NCBI GenBank assembly: GCA_964228885.1
Contig: CAXRCG010000015.1
Coordinates: 5,458 to 69,457, forward strand
Direction: 5' to 3'
DNA: 64,000 nt
From: UBA4582 sp964228885
GTDB lineage: Bacteria > Pseudomonadota > Gammaproteobacteria > Pseudomonadales > Azotimanducaceae
The position numbers were made by a program, and so were the translations under genes. Under the pieces are notes generated by a model. It was not told where the DNA came from. It saw nothing but the letters and a program-made list of their open reading frames with translations, and did no database searches. This document shows positions 8,123 to 17,008 of the stretch, piece after piece; positions within the stretch are counted from its first letter, which is position 1, and each line of letters starts with the position of its first letter.

Positions 8123-10073
8123 CTTCAATCTCCGTTAATTTCAATTCGACCATCAACTGTCGATTCTTTACCTGATTCCCTGTTTCGACCGCGACTTGTA
8201 TCACCTCGCCGTCGCCATCTGCCAAGTGCCTATGTTCCATTTTCATCGCCTCAACGATGACCAGCGGTTGATCTTTGGTGACTTTTTCTCCTTCAGCAAC
8301 CAACACTTTAACCACCAGACCTTCGGTCGAAGCGTGAATTTGACCACTACCCGAACCGTCAGCAGAAGCCGCCGGCACATAGGTCATAATTTTTGCGTTC
8401 AGGTTATCCTTGCCAAAATCGATACTTGTTTCTTCATCCGACAAATAGAAGACAGCTTCCTTTGCGACCCCGTTGTAGTTATAGACCAGAGTGCCTGATT
8501 CACAGTGGTTGATCTGTACTAGATGTTCTTTGCCATCGACGAAAACCTCAAAACCGATATCTGTGGCTAGGCTTGTGACGGATACTTCTCTGCCACCGAT
8601 CGATAATGTGTCTCGAATCAACATGGGCTCAGTGTTGCTCCAGCCTCCGCTGCTCCTTGCGCTGTGTGAGCTATGATGTGCGATCAGCGCAGCGTTAACG
8701 GCGATGAGCTCATCCGTATTCTTAGCTTTGAGCTGTTCGAGTAACTGCTCGTTGATGAAACTGGTTGTGGTGTCGCCTTGTACAAAGGTTTGCTGTTCGA
8801 GAAGATCGACAAGAAAATTTTTGTTAGTGGTAAGACCCAAAATCCTTGTTTGAGTTAATGCTCTGATGAGGCGCCTACGTGCTTCCTCCCTGTCTTTTCC
8901 CCAACAGATAAGCTTTGCCAGCATTGCGTCGTAATACGGCGTTATTTGGCAGCCACTGTGCAGCCCGTGGTCAATCCTAACGCCGACATTATCGTAAGGC
9001 TCGAAGTACTGAATTTTCCCTGTCTGCGGCATGAAGTTGTTCAGTGGGTCCTCAGCGTAAATTCGAACCTCGATGGCATGTCCATCAAAGTCAATGTCTG
9101 ATTGTTCACAAGGTAGTGGTTCGCCGCTGGCTATTCTTAGTTGCCAGTCGACAAGGTCGGTGTCGGTGACAAGTTCTGTCACTGGATGCTCAACCTGCAA
9201 TCGAGTATTCATTTCAAGGAAATAGAAGTTTTCATCTTTATCTACTAAAAACTCAACCGTCCCAACACCTTCGTAGTTTACCGCTTTGGCAGCGTTTACC
9301 GCTGCTTGGCCCATTTTTGCCCGCAGAGCTGGTGTCACAAAAGGTGATGGACATTCTTCAATGACTTTCTGGTGGCGGCGTTGAGCCGAACAGTCCCGTT
9401 CGCCGAGATGTATGACATTTCCGTGACTGTCTCCTGCAATCTGCAACTCAATATGTCGTCCATCGACAATCGCTTTTTCAAGTATTAGCTCATCGCTGCC
9501 GAAAGCGCCTGAAGATTCCGCTCGAGCTGAGTCCAGCGCGTCGGGTAAGTTGTCTATATCAGTTACAAGACGCATGCCTCTGCCACCGCCCCCAGCCGCG
9601 GCTTTCACCATAATCGGTACACCGATCTTTTTTGCCTCCTTGATTAAGAGTGCATTGTCCTGTGCTGTGCCTTGATAACCTGGAACGCAGGGCACACCTG
9701 CCTGGATCATCAATTTTTTTGCGGAGGCCTTGTTGCCCATCAAGTTGATGGCGTCGGAAGAAGGGCCGATAAACTTAATATTATTATCTGCACAGGCCTT
9801 GGCAAAATCGGCATTCTCAGAAAGGAAGCCATAGCCGGGATGGATTGCATCGGCTTCAGCGGCTTTTGCTGCGTTGATGATTTTATCGATGTCGAGGTAA
9901 GATTCCGCGGGTGTTTGACCTCCGATTGCCACACTTGCATCAGCCATAGAGACGAATCGAGATTGCGCATCAGCATCACTGTGCACAGCGATAGCTTCGA
10001 ACCCTGCGGCTTGAACGCTTTCGATTACTCGACAGGCAATTTCTGCCCTGTTTGCAATAAGTATTTTTCTCAT
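8109..10073 (-). CDS. Acyl-CoA carboxylase biotin carboxylase/carrier (alpha) subunit
   Basis: Alpha subunit (654 aa) with an N-terminal biotin carboxylase starting MRKILIANRAEIACRV, ATP-grasp loop GGGGRGM (161-167), EMNTRLQVEHPVTE, and a C-terminal biotinyl domain with EAMKMEH; the biotinylated lysine is Lys611. The ATG at 10073 fits the family start; a longer in-frame start at 10115 would run back into the AtuA-like gene. It begins 7 bp after the AtuA-like gene and overlaps the carboxyltransferase gene. It carboxylates its own biotin with bicarbonate and ATP and hands CO2 to the beta subunit. Confidence 0.94.
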   Translation of the reverse strand: MRKILIANRAEIACRVIESVQAAGFEAIAVHSDADAQSRFVSMADASVAIGGQTPAESYLDIDKIINAAKAAEADAIHPGYGFLSENADFAKACADNNIKFIGPSSDAINLMGNKASAKKLMIQAGVPCVPGYQGTAQDNALLIKEAKKIGVPIMVKAAAGGGGRGMRLVTDIDNLPDALDSARAESSGAFGSDELILEKAIVDGRHIELQIAGDSHGNVIHLGERDCSAQRRHQKVIEECPSPFVTPALRAKMGQAAVNAAKAVNYEGVGTVEFLVDKDENFYFLEMNTRLQVEHPVTELVTDTDLVDWQLRIASGEPLPCEQSDIDFDGHAIEVRIYAEDPLNNFMPQTGKIQYFEPYDNVGVRIDHGLHSGCQITPYYDAMLAKLICWGKDREEARRRLIRALTQTRILGLTTNKNFLVDLLEQQTFVQGDTTTSFINEQLLEQLKAKNTDELIAVNAALIAHHSSHSARSSGGWSNTEPMLIRDTLSIGGREVSVTSLATDIGFEVFVDGKEHLVQINHCESGTLVYNYNGVAKEAVFYLSDEETSIDFGKDNLNAKIMTYVPAASADGSGSGQIHASTEGLVVKVLVAEGEKVTKDQPLVIVEAMKMEHRHLADGDGEVIQVAVETGNQVKNRQLMVELKLTEIEDESA

Positions 10074-10080
10074 GATTTTC

Positions 10081-11862
10081 TCACTTGGCAATTTCAGTGG
10101 TTTGTTGTTTGGCAATTTCTATCGGCACTTCGATTATTTTTGCCCGCAGATATTCGCCCATTGTCTTTGCCTGGCCGTCGATACGAACAGAGGAGGAAAC
10201 ACCCTCACCGAGAATGCCATGAATGTAAAAGTTCAAGGCATGCAGATTTGGCAACTCAAAACGCTCGATCTCGAATTCCGCCGTGTCGGCCAATAGTGCC
10301 TGAAATTTTTCGACGGTTAAAAAAGCATGTAGGAAACCAAATGCTTCAGGTGTCCTGGCCCAAATACCAACGTTTGCATTACCTCCTTTGTCGCCGGAAC
10401 GAGTGCCAAACAGACGTCCGAAAGGGATCTGTATCGTCTCACCCTGAGGGTATTCAGGGATTGTGACCGGCATTTTTTGGTAGTAAATAGCTTCGAGGTT
10501 GAGCTGACTTGTTGGTTGAACATCGACTGATTTCCCGTCCATGTGGACCGTCTCAATGATGTGCTTACTGTCTACCAGCGCTGGCCAATAGGAAATGTAC
10601 GCGCCACCAGCGCCTGCCGAGCTAGAGCCGAACCCAGGAAAGCTGGCAAGCGCTAACTCAATTACTTTAGCTGAAAAAATTCTGCCAACCAAAGTTGGAT
10701 CTTTCGATTTGACGTTAATTCTGAGTCGAGCATAGGCTTCTTCGTTAGTCTTTGGGTCTTCCTTGTCGTTGCGGATGAGTTGAATAGTGACGTCGTCAAA
10801 CTGTTCCTGACCTCCGACAGACTGGAACAGTGTGTCGGTAAACATTTCCGCCTTTTCCTCGATGTCCAGACCGGTTAGCAGCATTTCCATGCTATTACGA
10901 AAACCACCAGCGGTGTTGATACAAACCTTATGTGTAGGTGGCGGACTGCTGCCTCGGCAACCTGAAACATAGACCCTGTCATCGCCCTGTTGTTCAATTC
11001 TCATGGTGTCAAAGTGAGCGATGACATCAGGGTTTAGATAAGCCGGTGAGCTGATTTCATAGAGCAGTTGTGCTTTTACCGTACCGACAGAGACCAGTCC
11101 TCCCGTACCTGGGTGTTTGGTGATGGTGAAGTTTCCATTTGCTTCAATTTCTGCGATCGGATAACCCATATTGTGGAAGCTCGGAACTTCCTGGAAGAAG
11201 GCATAGTTGCCACCCGTTGCCTGTGCGCCACACTCAATAATGTGACCAGCGGCAAGTGCGCCGGCAAGTGCATCATAGTCCTGTCGTTGCCAGTTAAACT
11301 TCCATGCCGCAGGTCCGATAACAACGGCTGCATCAGTCACTCGGGGACAGATGACGACATCCGCGCCCATATCCAGTGCCGTCTTGATACCCCACGCACC
11401 AAGATAGGCGTTCGCAGTGACGGGTGGGTTGTTTCCATCGGCAAGGTTTTGTTGCGTGTCGATGTTTTCGAACTGTTCGCCCTTTTCCTGCAAATCCGCC
11501 AGGCGAGGCATAAGGTCATCACCTTCAATGTACGCTACCTTTACATCAAGATTTAATTCTTTTGCAATTTCTGAAACGGCGATAGCCATGCCCGACGGAT
11601 TAAGTCCCCCGGCATTTGTCACAATTTTGATGTTTTTTTCCATACAAGTGGCAAGTACATCTTTTACCTGCTTCAGGAAAGTACCGACGTAACCGGTATC
11701 AGGTTTTTTCGAGCGCTGGTTGTACAAAATCGTCATTGTTAATTCTGCGAGGTAATCGCCGGTGAGCACGTCGATAGGGCCACCGTCCACCATGTCTTTT
11801 GCTGCGCTGAGTTTGTCGCCGTAGAACCCGCTGCAGTTTGCAATTTTTATTGTTTCAGTCAT
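10081..11862 (-). CDS. atuA: AtuA-family protein (acyclic terpene utilisation, DUF1446)
   Basis: A 593-residue homologue of AtuA, recognisable from the N-terminal IANCSGFYGDKLSAA, DVLTGDYLAELTM, TNAGGLNP and CPRVTDAAVV segments and the C-terminal RSGDKGGNANVG. In Pseudomonas, atuA heads the citronellol/geraniol degradation operon. Its biochemical role is not settled, and homologues also occur next to methylcrotonyl-type carboxylases. Here it directly precedes the carboxylase genes and follows a TetR gene by 42 bp. The upstream ribosome binding site is weak. Assignment to the family is firm; assignment to terpene metabolism is inference from context. Confidence 0.9.
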   Translation of the reverse strand: MTETIKIANCSGFYGDKLSAAKDMVDGGPIDVLTGDYLAELTMTILYNQRSKKPDTGYVGTFLKQVKDVLATCMEKNIKIVTNAGGLNPSGMAIAVSEIAKELNLDVKVAYIEGDDLMPRLADLQEKGEQFENIDTQQNLADGNNPPVTANAYLGAWGIKTALDMGADVVICPRVTDAAVVIGPAAWKFNWQRQDYDALAGALAAGHIIECGAQATGGNYAFFQEVPSFHNMGYPIAEIEANGNFTITKHPGTGGLVSVGTVKAQLLYEISSPAYLNPDVIAHFDTMRIEQQGDDRVYVSGCRGSSPPPTHKVCINTAGGFRNSMEMLLTGLDIEEKAEMFTDTLFQSVGGQEQFDDVTIQLIRNDKEDPKTNEEAYARLRINVKSKDPTLVGRIFSAKVIELALASFPGFGSSSAGAGGAYISYWPALVDSKHIIETVHMDGKSVDVQPTSQLNLEAIYYQKMPVTIPEYPQGETIQIPFGRLFGTRSGDKGGNANVGIWARTPEAFGFLHAFLTVEKFQALLADTAEFEIERFELPNLHALNFYIHGILGEGVSSSVRIDGQAKTMGEYLRAKIIEVPIEIAKQQTTEIAK

Positions 11863-11904
11863 TTTCAGTTACCCATCAGATAATGTTTATGTTGGTGCCA
11901 GCCG

Positions 11905-12513
11905 CTAAATTTGAGGTTCCTCTCGAAGTTGCATCAGGGGTGATATGAGTGCGATCCATTTTTTGATGTACCTAAGACTCTGGGCTCTATCATTGCCATA
12001 GCGCTCTTGTACTAGCAGACCCCTCATAAAGCTACGAGTCATGTTGAGCAGCATTACTACCTCGTCGTTATCCCCAGAGATTGCCTCGTATTGCTCTAAG
12101 GATTGTTCATCTAAGGCTTGTCCCCAGTCCAGCAAATCATCCGCGACTCGCGCCTGAAGTAACTCGTCGGTGCGTGCTGCATTAAGAATTTCAAGCAGTG
12201 CTCTGTAAGCCGGTGTATTGATGTACCTTGTCCAGGCGACCATCAGCGCCTCTTCGATATTCGAGGGCGAGTGCTTGGGTCGCTTAAAAGGCCGCTCTAA
12301 CAACCTGTTGAGTGTGGCTGCAATCAGGTCTTCTTTTGAGGGATAGTGATATTGAAGTGCACCTTTGGAGAAACCAGCGGCAGCCGCAACGCGATTAAGT
12401 GAAGTCTCGGCGTAGCCAACCCCCACGAGTGAGTCGATGGTAGCCTCGCAAATAGCCTCGCGAGCACGTATGCTTTTTGCCTGTTGTTTGCCTAACGCTG
12501 GTACAATGGGCAT
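11905..12513 (-). CDS. TetR-family transcriptional regulator
   Basis: A 202-residue repressor-type protein with an N-terminal helix-turn-helix (ETSLNRVAAAAGFSKGALQYHY at about residues 36-57, where GFSKGALQYHY is the recognition part) and a divergent ligand-binding C-domain. ATG at 12513 is chosen because GAGG lies upstream and it falls 5 bp after the stop of the hydratase gene; a TTG start eight codons earlier would overlap that gene. The regulator sits inside the operon, between the hydratase and atuA, so it probably autoregulates. A candidate operator lies at 13339-13358 before the hydratase gene. Confidence 0.92.
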   Translation of the reverse strand: MPIVPALGKQQAKSIRAREAICEATIDSLVGVGYAETSLNRVAAAAGFSKGALQYHYPSKEDLIAATLNRLLERPFKRPKHSPSNIEEALMVAWTRYINTPAYRALLEILNAARTDELLQARVADDLLDWGQALDEQSLEQYEAISGDNDEVVMLLNMTRSFMRGLLVQERYGNDRAQSLRYIKKWIALISPLMQLREEPQI

Positions 12514-12518
12514 GGATG

Positions 12519-13298
12519 CTAGTCCTCTGGAACCCAAGAGGGTTTGCGTTTTTCGCGAAATGCTTTCATGCCTTCGGCGCCTTCTTCAGATTTGAACATG
12601 CGCACGCTCCAATCACCTGTTTCAGCGAAGCCCTGTGCGATGTCTAATTCAGAGACGCGACGAACCAGTTTTTTGCACTCAACAACCGCATTAGGCCCGC
12701 CGAGATTTATCATGTCGATTTCTTCTTGAACGGCGCTCACCAGCTGTTCTTTTGGTACCGCGCGGTGGGCAAGGCCGAAATCTACCGCCTGGCTGCCGGT
12801 AAACCTTTCTCCAGTAAGAAACAGCTTCATGCCGTGATGGGTACCGAGTTTAGGTAGACACACGACTGAAATCACTGCAGGGATAACGCCTATTCTGACT
12901 TCGCTGAAGCTGAATTGTACGTCCTCCGCCGTGATGACAATATCTGCAGCGCCAACGAGTCCAAGCCCTCCGGCAAACGCAGCACCGTTGACGGCAACGA
13001 TGATAGGTTTCCGGCTGTCAAGAATACGAGTGAGTACATCGGGGTAGGGCACTGATTTACCGCCCCCGTCTATGGCCTCGCCCGGGGGACTTTTAAGGTC
13101 CGCCCCTGCGCAGAAGGCGGGGTCACTGCCAGTAATGACAATCGAGCGTACTTCTGGATCGTTGTTAGCTGTCATCAAGTGGTCATTAAGTTCATTGACC
13201 AAGACGGCGGATAACGCATTGCGGTTTTCCGGCCTGTTCAATGTGATCCAGGCGGCGCCTCCTGTCACTTTATAAAGCGTTGCTTCGGTTCCGGACAT
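12519..13298 (-). CDS. Enoyl-CoA hydratase/isomerase-family protein
   Basis: Crotonase-fold enzyme (259 aa). An AGGAG box 7 bases before ATG 13298 fixes the start; the upstream in-frame extension has no family similarity. Oxyanion-hole segments are FCAGADLKS and AAFAGGLGLVGAADIV. The second catalytic acid is kept (SEVRIGVIP), but the first is lost in GGLGLV, a pattern also seen in methylglutaconyl-CoA-type and isohexenylglutaconyl-CoA-type hydratases. In this operon it would hydrate the product of the carboxylase, which is inference. Confidence 0.9.
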   Translation of the reverse strand: MSGTEATLYKVTGGAAWITLNRPENRNALSAVLVNELNDHLMTANNDPEVRSIVITGSDPAFCAGADLKSPPGEAIDGGGKSVPYPDVLTRILDSRKPIIVAVNGAAFAGGLGLVGAADIVITAEDVQFSFSEVRIGVIPAVISVVCLPKLGTHHGMKLFLTGERFTGSQAVDFGLAHRAVPKEQLVSAVQEEIDMINLGGPNAVVECKKLVRRVSELDIAQGFAETGDWSVRMFKSEEGAEGMKAFREKRKPSWVPED

Positions 13299-13338
13299 AG
13301 AAATTCTCCTAGACTGTTTATCTCGAGGGTAACAGAAT

Positions 13339-13358
13339 AACAATCCGGTCGGAATGTT
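13339..13358. promoter_or_regulatory. Candidate TetR operator (20-bp imperfect palindrome)
   Basis: On the minus strand it reads AACATTCCGACCGGATTGTT; 16 of 20 positions are symmetric. It lies 40 bp upstream of the hydratase ATG, in the 67-bp gap before the hydratase-TetR-atuA-carboxylase genes. CCGACCGG-centred palindromes are a common shape for TetR regulators of acyl-CoA catabolism. Binding by the regulator at 11905-12513 is inferred from position only. Confidence 0.45.
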
Positions 13359-13365
13359 TTTTTGC

Positions 13366-14646
13366 TTATTCCTCGCGCTGCTCTCTTTCCCGAGCACCTC
13401 CAGCGCGAATCAGAAGAGGTCCGATGCAGGCGACGAGCATGAGACCTGCAAGCAGCAGAAATGCCACCTTGTAGCTGCCGGTGGAGTCGTAAATGAAACC
13501 GGCAAGAGGGGAAGCGGATATCACAAGCGGTAACTCAACGAGGCGCAAAATGCCATTAGCCTTGCCAAAGGATGCGTTACCAACGGCAACAGAAAGCGCG
13601 AAGGTCCTTAAGGGGCTCATGCCGGAAAGACCAAAACCGTAGACGATGCCTGCGGCTAGGGAGGTGAGAAAGTCGCTAGCAAACGCAAGTAGGATGAGCG
13701 ATGTAGCCTGGAATAGTAGAGCCATCCATATCGTAACTCTTGCACCAAAGAAATCCGACATCCAGCCAACGACCGGTTTCCCTAGAGCGGCGAAGAGCGC
13801 GGTAGCAGAGAGAACATATGCTGCCTCTGAACCGGGGAGTCCGATGTCTGTGAGGTGACCGAACAGGTGCAACATGACAGCAGAGTAAACACATCCCATC
13901 GCACCAAACATCAGTCCGATACTCCAGAAAGCGGGAAAACAGATCATTTCTTTCCATTGCCAAATTCTGGATTCAACCTGATCTTCGATTTCTGTTGTCT
14001 TGTGAGCTTCAGAATAGAGATGTCCATCTCGTACTTCACCTATTTCCTCAGGTCGGTTTTTCAGGAAGTAGACAACGAGAGGTATCAAAATGCTGGGCAC
14101 TATGATCGCGAAGACAACAAACGCGGAACGCCAACCTATCGCCTCAACAAGACTAGTAACAAGAGGCGGCATCACCACACCGGCGAGTGACGCACCTAGC
14201 ACGCCTAGGGATATCGCTCGCCCGCGCCAGTGGTCGAACCAACTGATAATCGTCCTGTGCCAAGCTAGGTTGCCCATGCAGGTCATGCCTAGACCCATAC
14301 CCACTCCAACGATTAAATAAAATTGAATGAGGTTCTGACAAAAGGACAATAGTAGGTAGGATCCGGTGACAAAGCCGATACCGACGAGAATGACTTTTTT
14401 TGGTGAGTATTTGTCGAGTATGCCACCTATAAACGGCGCAACAAGGGCGCTGGTTACGGCAGCTATCGAAAATCCCATAGCGATCTCGAATCTGCTACCG
14501 CCGGCCAGTTCTTCCGCGAGAGAAGGCAAGAAAACGCCGCGAGAATAGGAGTAAAACCCGGTGCCTAGAAACGTGAGCACTGCACCGACCAGTACAATGA
14601 CCCAACCGTAAAAGAATCGTTCGGTAGGTCTAGCGGCTACCCTCAT
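13366..14646 (-). CDS. MFS transporter (monocarboxylate / oxalate-formate antiporter type)
   Basis: A 426-residue permease with 12 predicted membrane segments and the MFS loop DKYSPKKVIL after helix 2. The FYGWVIVLVGAVLTFLG start resembles the monocarboxylate/oxalate:formate group (FYGWVIV). The ATG has a GGAG box upstream. It lies 67 bp upstream of the hydratase gene and 67 bp downstream of the ADP-ribosylglycohydrolase-family gene, all on the same strand, so it may import the acid that the Atu-like pathway degrades. The substrate is not predictable. Confidence 0.9.
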   Translation of the reverse strand: MRVAARPTERFFYGWVIVLVGAVLTFLGTGFYSYSRGVFLPSLAEELAGGSRFEIAMGFSIAAVTSALVAPFIGGILDKYSPKKVILVGIGFVTGSYLLLSFCQNLIQFYLIVGVGMGLGMTCMGNLAWHRTIISWFDHWRGRAISLGVLGASLAGVVMPPLVTSLVEAIGWRSAFVVFAIIVPSILIPLVVYFLKNRPEEIGEVRDGHLYSEAHKTTEIEDQVESRIWQWKEMICFPAFWSIGLMFGAMGCVYSAVMLHLFGHLTDIGLPGSEAAYVLSATALFAALGKPVVGWMSDFFGARVTIWMALLFQATSLILLAFASDFLTSLAAGIVYGFGLSGMSPLRTFALSVAVGNASFGKANGILRLVELPLVISASPLAGFIYDSTGSYKVAFLLLAGLMLVACIGPLLIRAGGAREREQREE

Positions 14647-14713
14647 AGTTGCTCCGTGGCGTTCACTAGAATATACGCCGACGACTTACCTAGAGCAAGG
14701 GACGCAAACGTAG

Positions 14714-16858
14714 CTAATTGATGGCGTAACACCGCACATCTCTAGCCCCCATCATGCCGTTTTCGAATACGAACCCTGCACCACCGCTTATCAATACATC
14801 ATCTCTTCCTTGCAGAACGTCGAAACCAGCGAGTTGCACCTTGATGTTCCTGCCGCGACAAACAACTTTTAATGCATACAGTTTATCTTGCTCCCATTGC
14901 ATGGATAGTGTGTCGAGACTCATTTCATCGAGTGTTTTTTCGCCGTAAAAGCGTCGTGTCAGGCGGAGATGGTTTTCCTCGATAGTGATCGCGATATAAC
15001 GTTGTTTTCCCTGGTATCTGACAACAAGACCAGCTTTTGTAGCCAGATGAATTTTGATTCGTGCTTCGAAGCAGTAGTCACGCCATTGCGTTGTCCCGCA
15101 TATGAGTTCTCCGCGTCCCTCGTTCTTGCCAAATTGGGTTTGCCGCTCATCGTCGTCGGAGAATTTACCTCTGCCAATGTCCGCGTCAAACACCCAACCA
15201 TTAAACTGAACATTGCCGCCCCATGGGCTCCCTTGATAAAACTTGTCGGGAAAAGTGACGTCGAAGTTTCCCTCAATGAATACCGCATCGACGAAAATTT
15301 CTCCGTGACAACTGCTCTCAGCGCTTATTTCGAGTCCAAAGTCCCGTACTAATCCTGAGGGTAGTTGGGGAATATCGAAGCTTGTATCAAACGGCGTCTG
15401 TGCTTGCAGCAATAGACTTGAACTATAGTAGCGCTCGTTGCTTCCCTCTTCTGTGACAAATAAACGTAAGGTTGCTGGTGACGAGCGTGTTCCGCAGGTG
15501 CCACTTAATCTGACAGTGTTACCCGGAAAGATCTTTGGACTCCCCATCAGGCTGTAGCCACCGTTATTCCCGGATCTGAGCAGCGGTGTGGAAATGACGG
15601 CCTTTCTTGACTTATCTAATGAAAAGTCAACCCGCATTGATCGATTGCCGAGGAAGGAATGACCTGTAACGTTGGAAAGCTCACAGGTGTTTCGTTGATT
15701 GAAGTTGCTAGTTTCCGCCATGTAGCCATGCAGCGAGCCGGGTAATTCGAATGAATGCCACGCGCCATTTTTTACAACGGTAGGTGCTGGCCATTTCATG
15801 ATTTTGCGGCCAATAGCTTCAAGTTTTCGCGCTATGATTGCGCAATCAGTTACGCCCTCAGTACCCTCTGCAGTTGGCATGAGCAGCCTGTCTGCAGTGG
15901 GCAGCTGAAACTCATAATCTTGATTGATGCCGTCCAGGCCAACAACAAGCCCCATGACAGCGCCGACATTTGCTGCGTTACAATCAGTATCCCACCCTGC
16001 GGTATTAATAATATTCTGTGAAAGATGAAAGTTGTCAGGGGCATAACTCCAAGCCATGACCATCAGGGCATGATTTGGAATAACGTGACAGTTGCCACCG
16101 TAGCGGTGATAGCCATATTTTTGATCTACTCGCTCAAAGGTTTTCCGCCAGTCGGCATCTTCGTTGCTCCAGCAGCGAACATCGCGATGCACTTCGGCGA
16201 TGAGACTGTCAGCAGGGATGAAGCTTATACCTAGATCCAGTAACGCGAACATGTCTTTTTCTGTGAAAGCTGCGCTAACCATCGCGGCCACAACTTGCGC
16301 AGCGAATACTGCTTCACCGTCATGTGACACACGCGCTGCTCTTTCGGCGATTGAGACAGCCAAGGTTGGGTTTCCGGGCGTCACCATGCCAATAGCGTCA
16401 ATGAAAATTTGGGCGCCTATCTGCTCCGCGACAATCTTTGAATTAAGTTCAATTGAGCCAGACTTAGGCGCTTTAATCCCACTTTTTAATCTCAAATAAG
16501 CCGTATGCTCAGTGGAATGTCCCATGCCGCCCCACCAGAGGATCGTTTTGTCTTCGACGAGGTAGTTTAGCCAAGTATCACCGAAGAACTCGGTCGGCGT
16601 ATCTTCATACAGCCCTGAATCTTCTAACGCTCTGACAAAGGTGAAAGTGCCTGTGATGTCATCGTCAGCAACGATGAGAGGAACGCCCGTTTTAGAATGG
16701 GTGTCTTGTTCTTCATGCACGTAGCGATCAATCTCGCCAAATTTCGCTTCAATATTTTTTTTGCTCCAGCCCTCAAATGGCCGACCCATGTACACGCCTA
16801 TAACTTTGCCAAGCACCGCGGCATAAATTTGGTCGAGATAGTTGTCTTGTAATGCCAT
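14714..16858 (-). CDS. ADP-ribosylglycohydrolase-family protein with C-terminal beta-sandwich domains
   Basis: A 714-residue protein. ATG 16858 (AGGAAG 8 bases upstream) is chosen over an earlier in-frame ATG whose extra residues come from a repetitive stretch. Residues 1 to about 380 are an ADP-ribosylglycohydrolase fold with metal-binding Asp65-67 (DDDITGT) and GWDTDCNAAN at 288-297. The remaining 330 residues look like two beta-sandwich, carbohydrate-binding-like modules, the last resembling LamG/DUF1080 folds. That layout suggests hydrolysis of an N- or O-glycoside rather than protein de-ADP-ribosylation. No signal peptide is seen. It is divergent from an esterase gene, possibly a partner. 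Confidence 0.85.
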   Translation of the reverse strand: MALQDNYLDQIYAAVLGKVIGVYMGRPFEGWSKKNIEAKFGEIDRYVHEEQDTHSKTGVPLIVADDDITGTFTFVRALEDSGLYEDTPTEFFGDTWLNYLVEDKTILWWGGMGHSTEHTAYLRLKSGIKAPKSGSIELNSKIVAEQIGAQIFIDAIGMVTPGNPTLAVSIAERAARVSHDGEAVFAAQVVAAMVSAAFTEKDMFALLDLGISFIPADSLIAEVHRDVRCWSNEDADWRKTFERVDQKYGYHRYGGNCHVIPNHALMVMAWSYAPDNFHLSQNIINTAGWDTDCNAANVGAVMGLVVGLDGINQDYEFQLPTADRLLMPTAEGTEGVTDCAIIARKLEAIGRKIMKWPAPTVVKNGAWHSFELPGSLHGYMAETSNFNQRNTCELSNVTGHSFLGNRSMRVDFSLDKSRKAVISTPLLRSGNNGGYSLMGSPKIFPGNTVRLSGTCGTRSSPATLRLFVTEEGSNERYYSSSLLLQAQTPFDTSFDIPQLPSGLVRDFGLEISAESSCHGEIFVDAVFIEGNFDVTFPDKFYQGSPWGGNVQFNGWVFDADIGRGKFSDDDERQTQFGKNEGRGELICGTTQWRDYCFEARIKIHLATKAGLVVRYQGKQRYIAITIEENHLRLTRRFYGEKTLDEMSLDTLSMQWEQDKLYALKVVCRGRNIKVQLAGFDVLQGRDDVLISGGAGFVFENGMMGARDVRCYAIN

Positions 16859-16897
16859 TTTGTGTCTTCCTGTTGGCGCGCTACTTTTGAGCTGCTT

Positions 16898-16930
16898 TTG
16901 TTGCTTTCTTGTTGCTTTCTTGTTGCTTTC
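16898..16930. repeat. Three perfect tandem copies of an 11-bp unit
   Basis: The unit TTGTTGCTTTC occurs at 16898-16908, 16909-16919 and 16920-16930 without a mismatch, in the 150-bp gap between the divergent ADP-ribosylglycohydrolase-family gene and the esterase gene. The 11-bp period is close to one DNA helical turn, so the copies would face the same side of the helix. Function unknown; iterons for a regulator or simple slippage expansion are both possible. Confidence 0.85.
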
Positions 16931-16951
16931 TCTGCGCATGGTTTCTTTGTC

Positions 16952-16967
16952 ATGATACATTTATCAT
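16952..16967. promoter_or_regulatory. Candidate operator in divergent promoter
   Basis: Perfect inverted repeat ATGATA-CATT-TATCAT, 42 bp upstream of the esterase ATG and 94 bp upstream of the divergent gene. Its position between two divergent starts suits a shared regulator, but no regulator gene is adjacent. Short AT-rich dyads also arise by chance. Confidence 0.35.
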
Positions 16968-17008
16968 ACGGGCGAGGTCGAATTGAAATAGATAAGGAAC
17001 GAACCATT

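Noticed and set aside
9672..10466. 264-codon rightward open frame
   Set aside because: Antisense to the biotin carboxylase and AtuA-like genes, both of which have clear motifs; residues look random and Cys/His rich.
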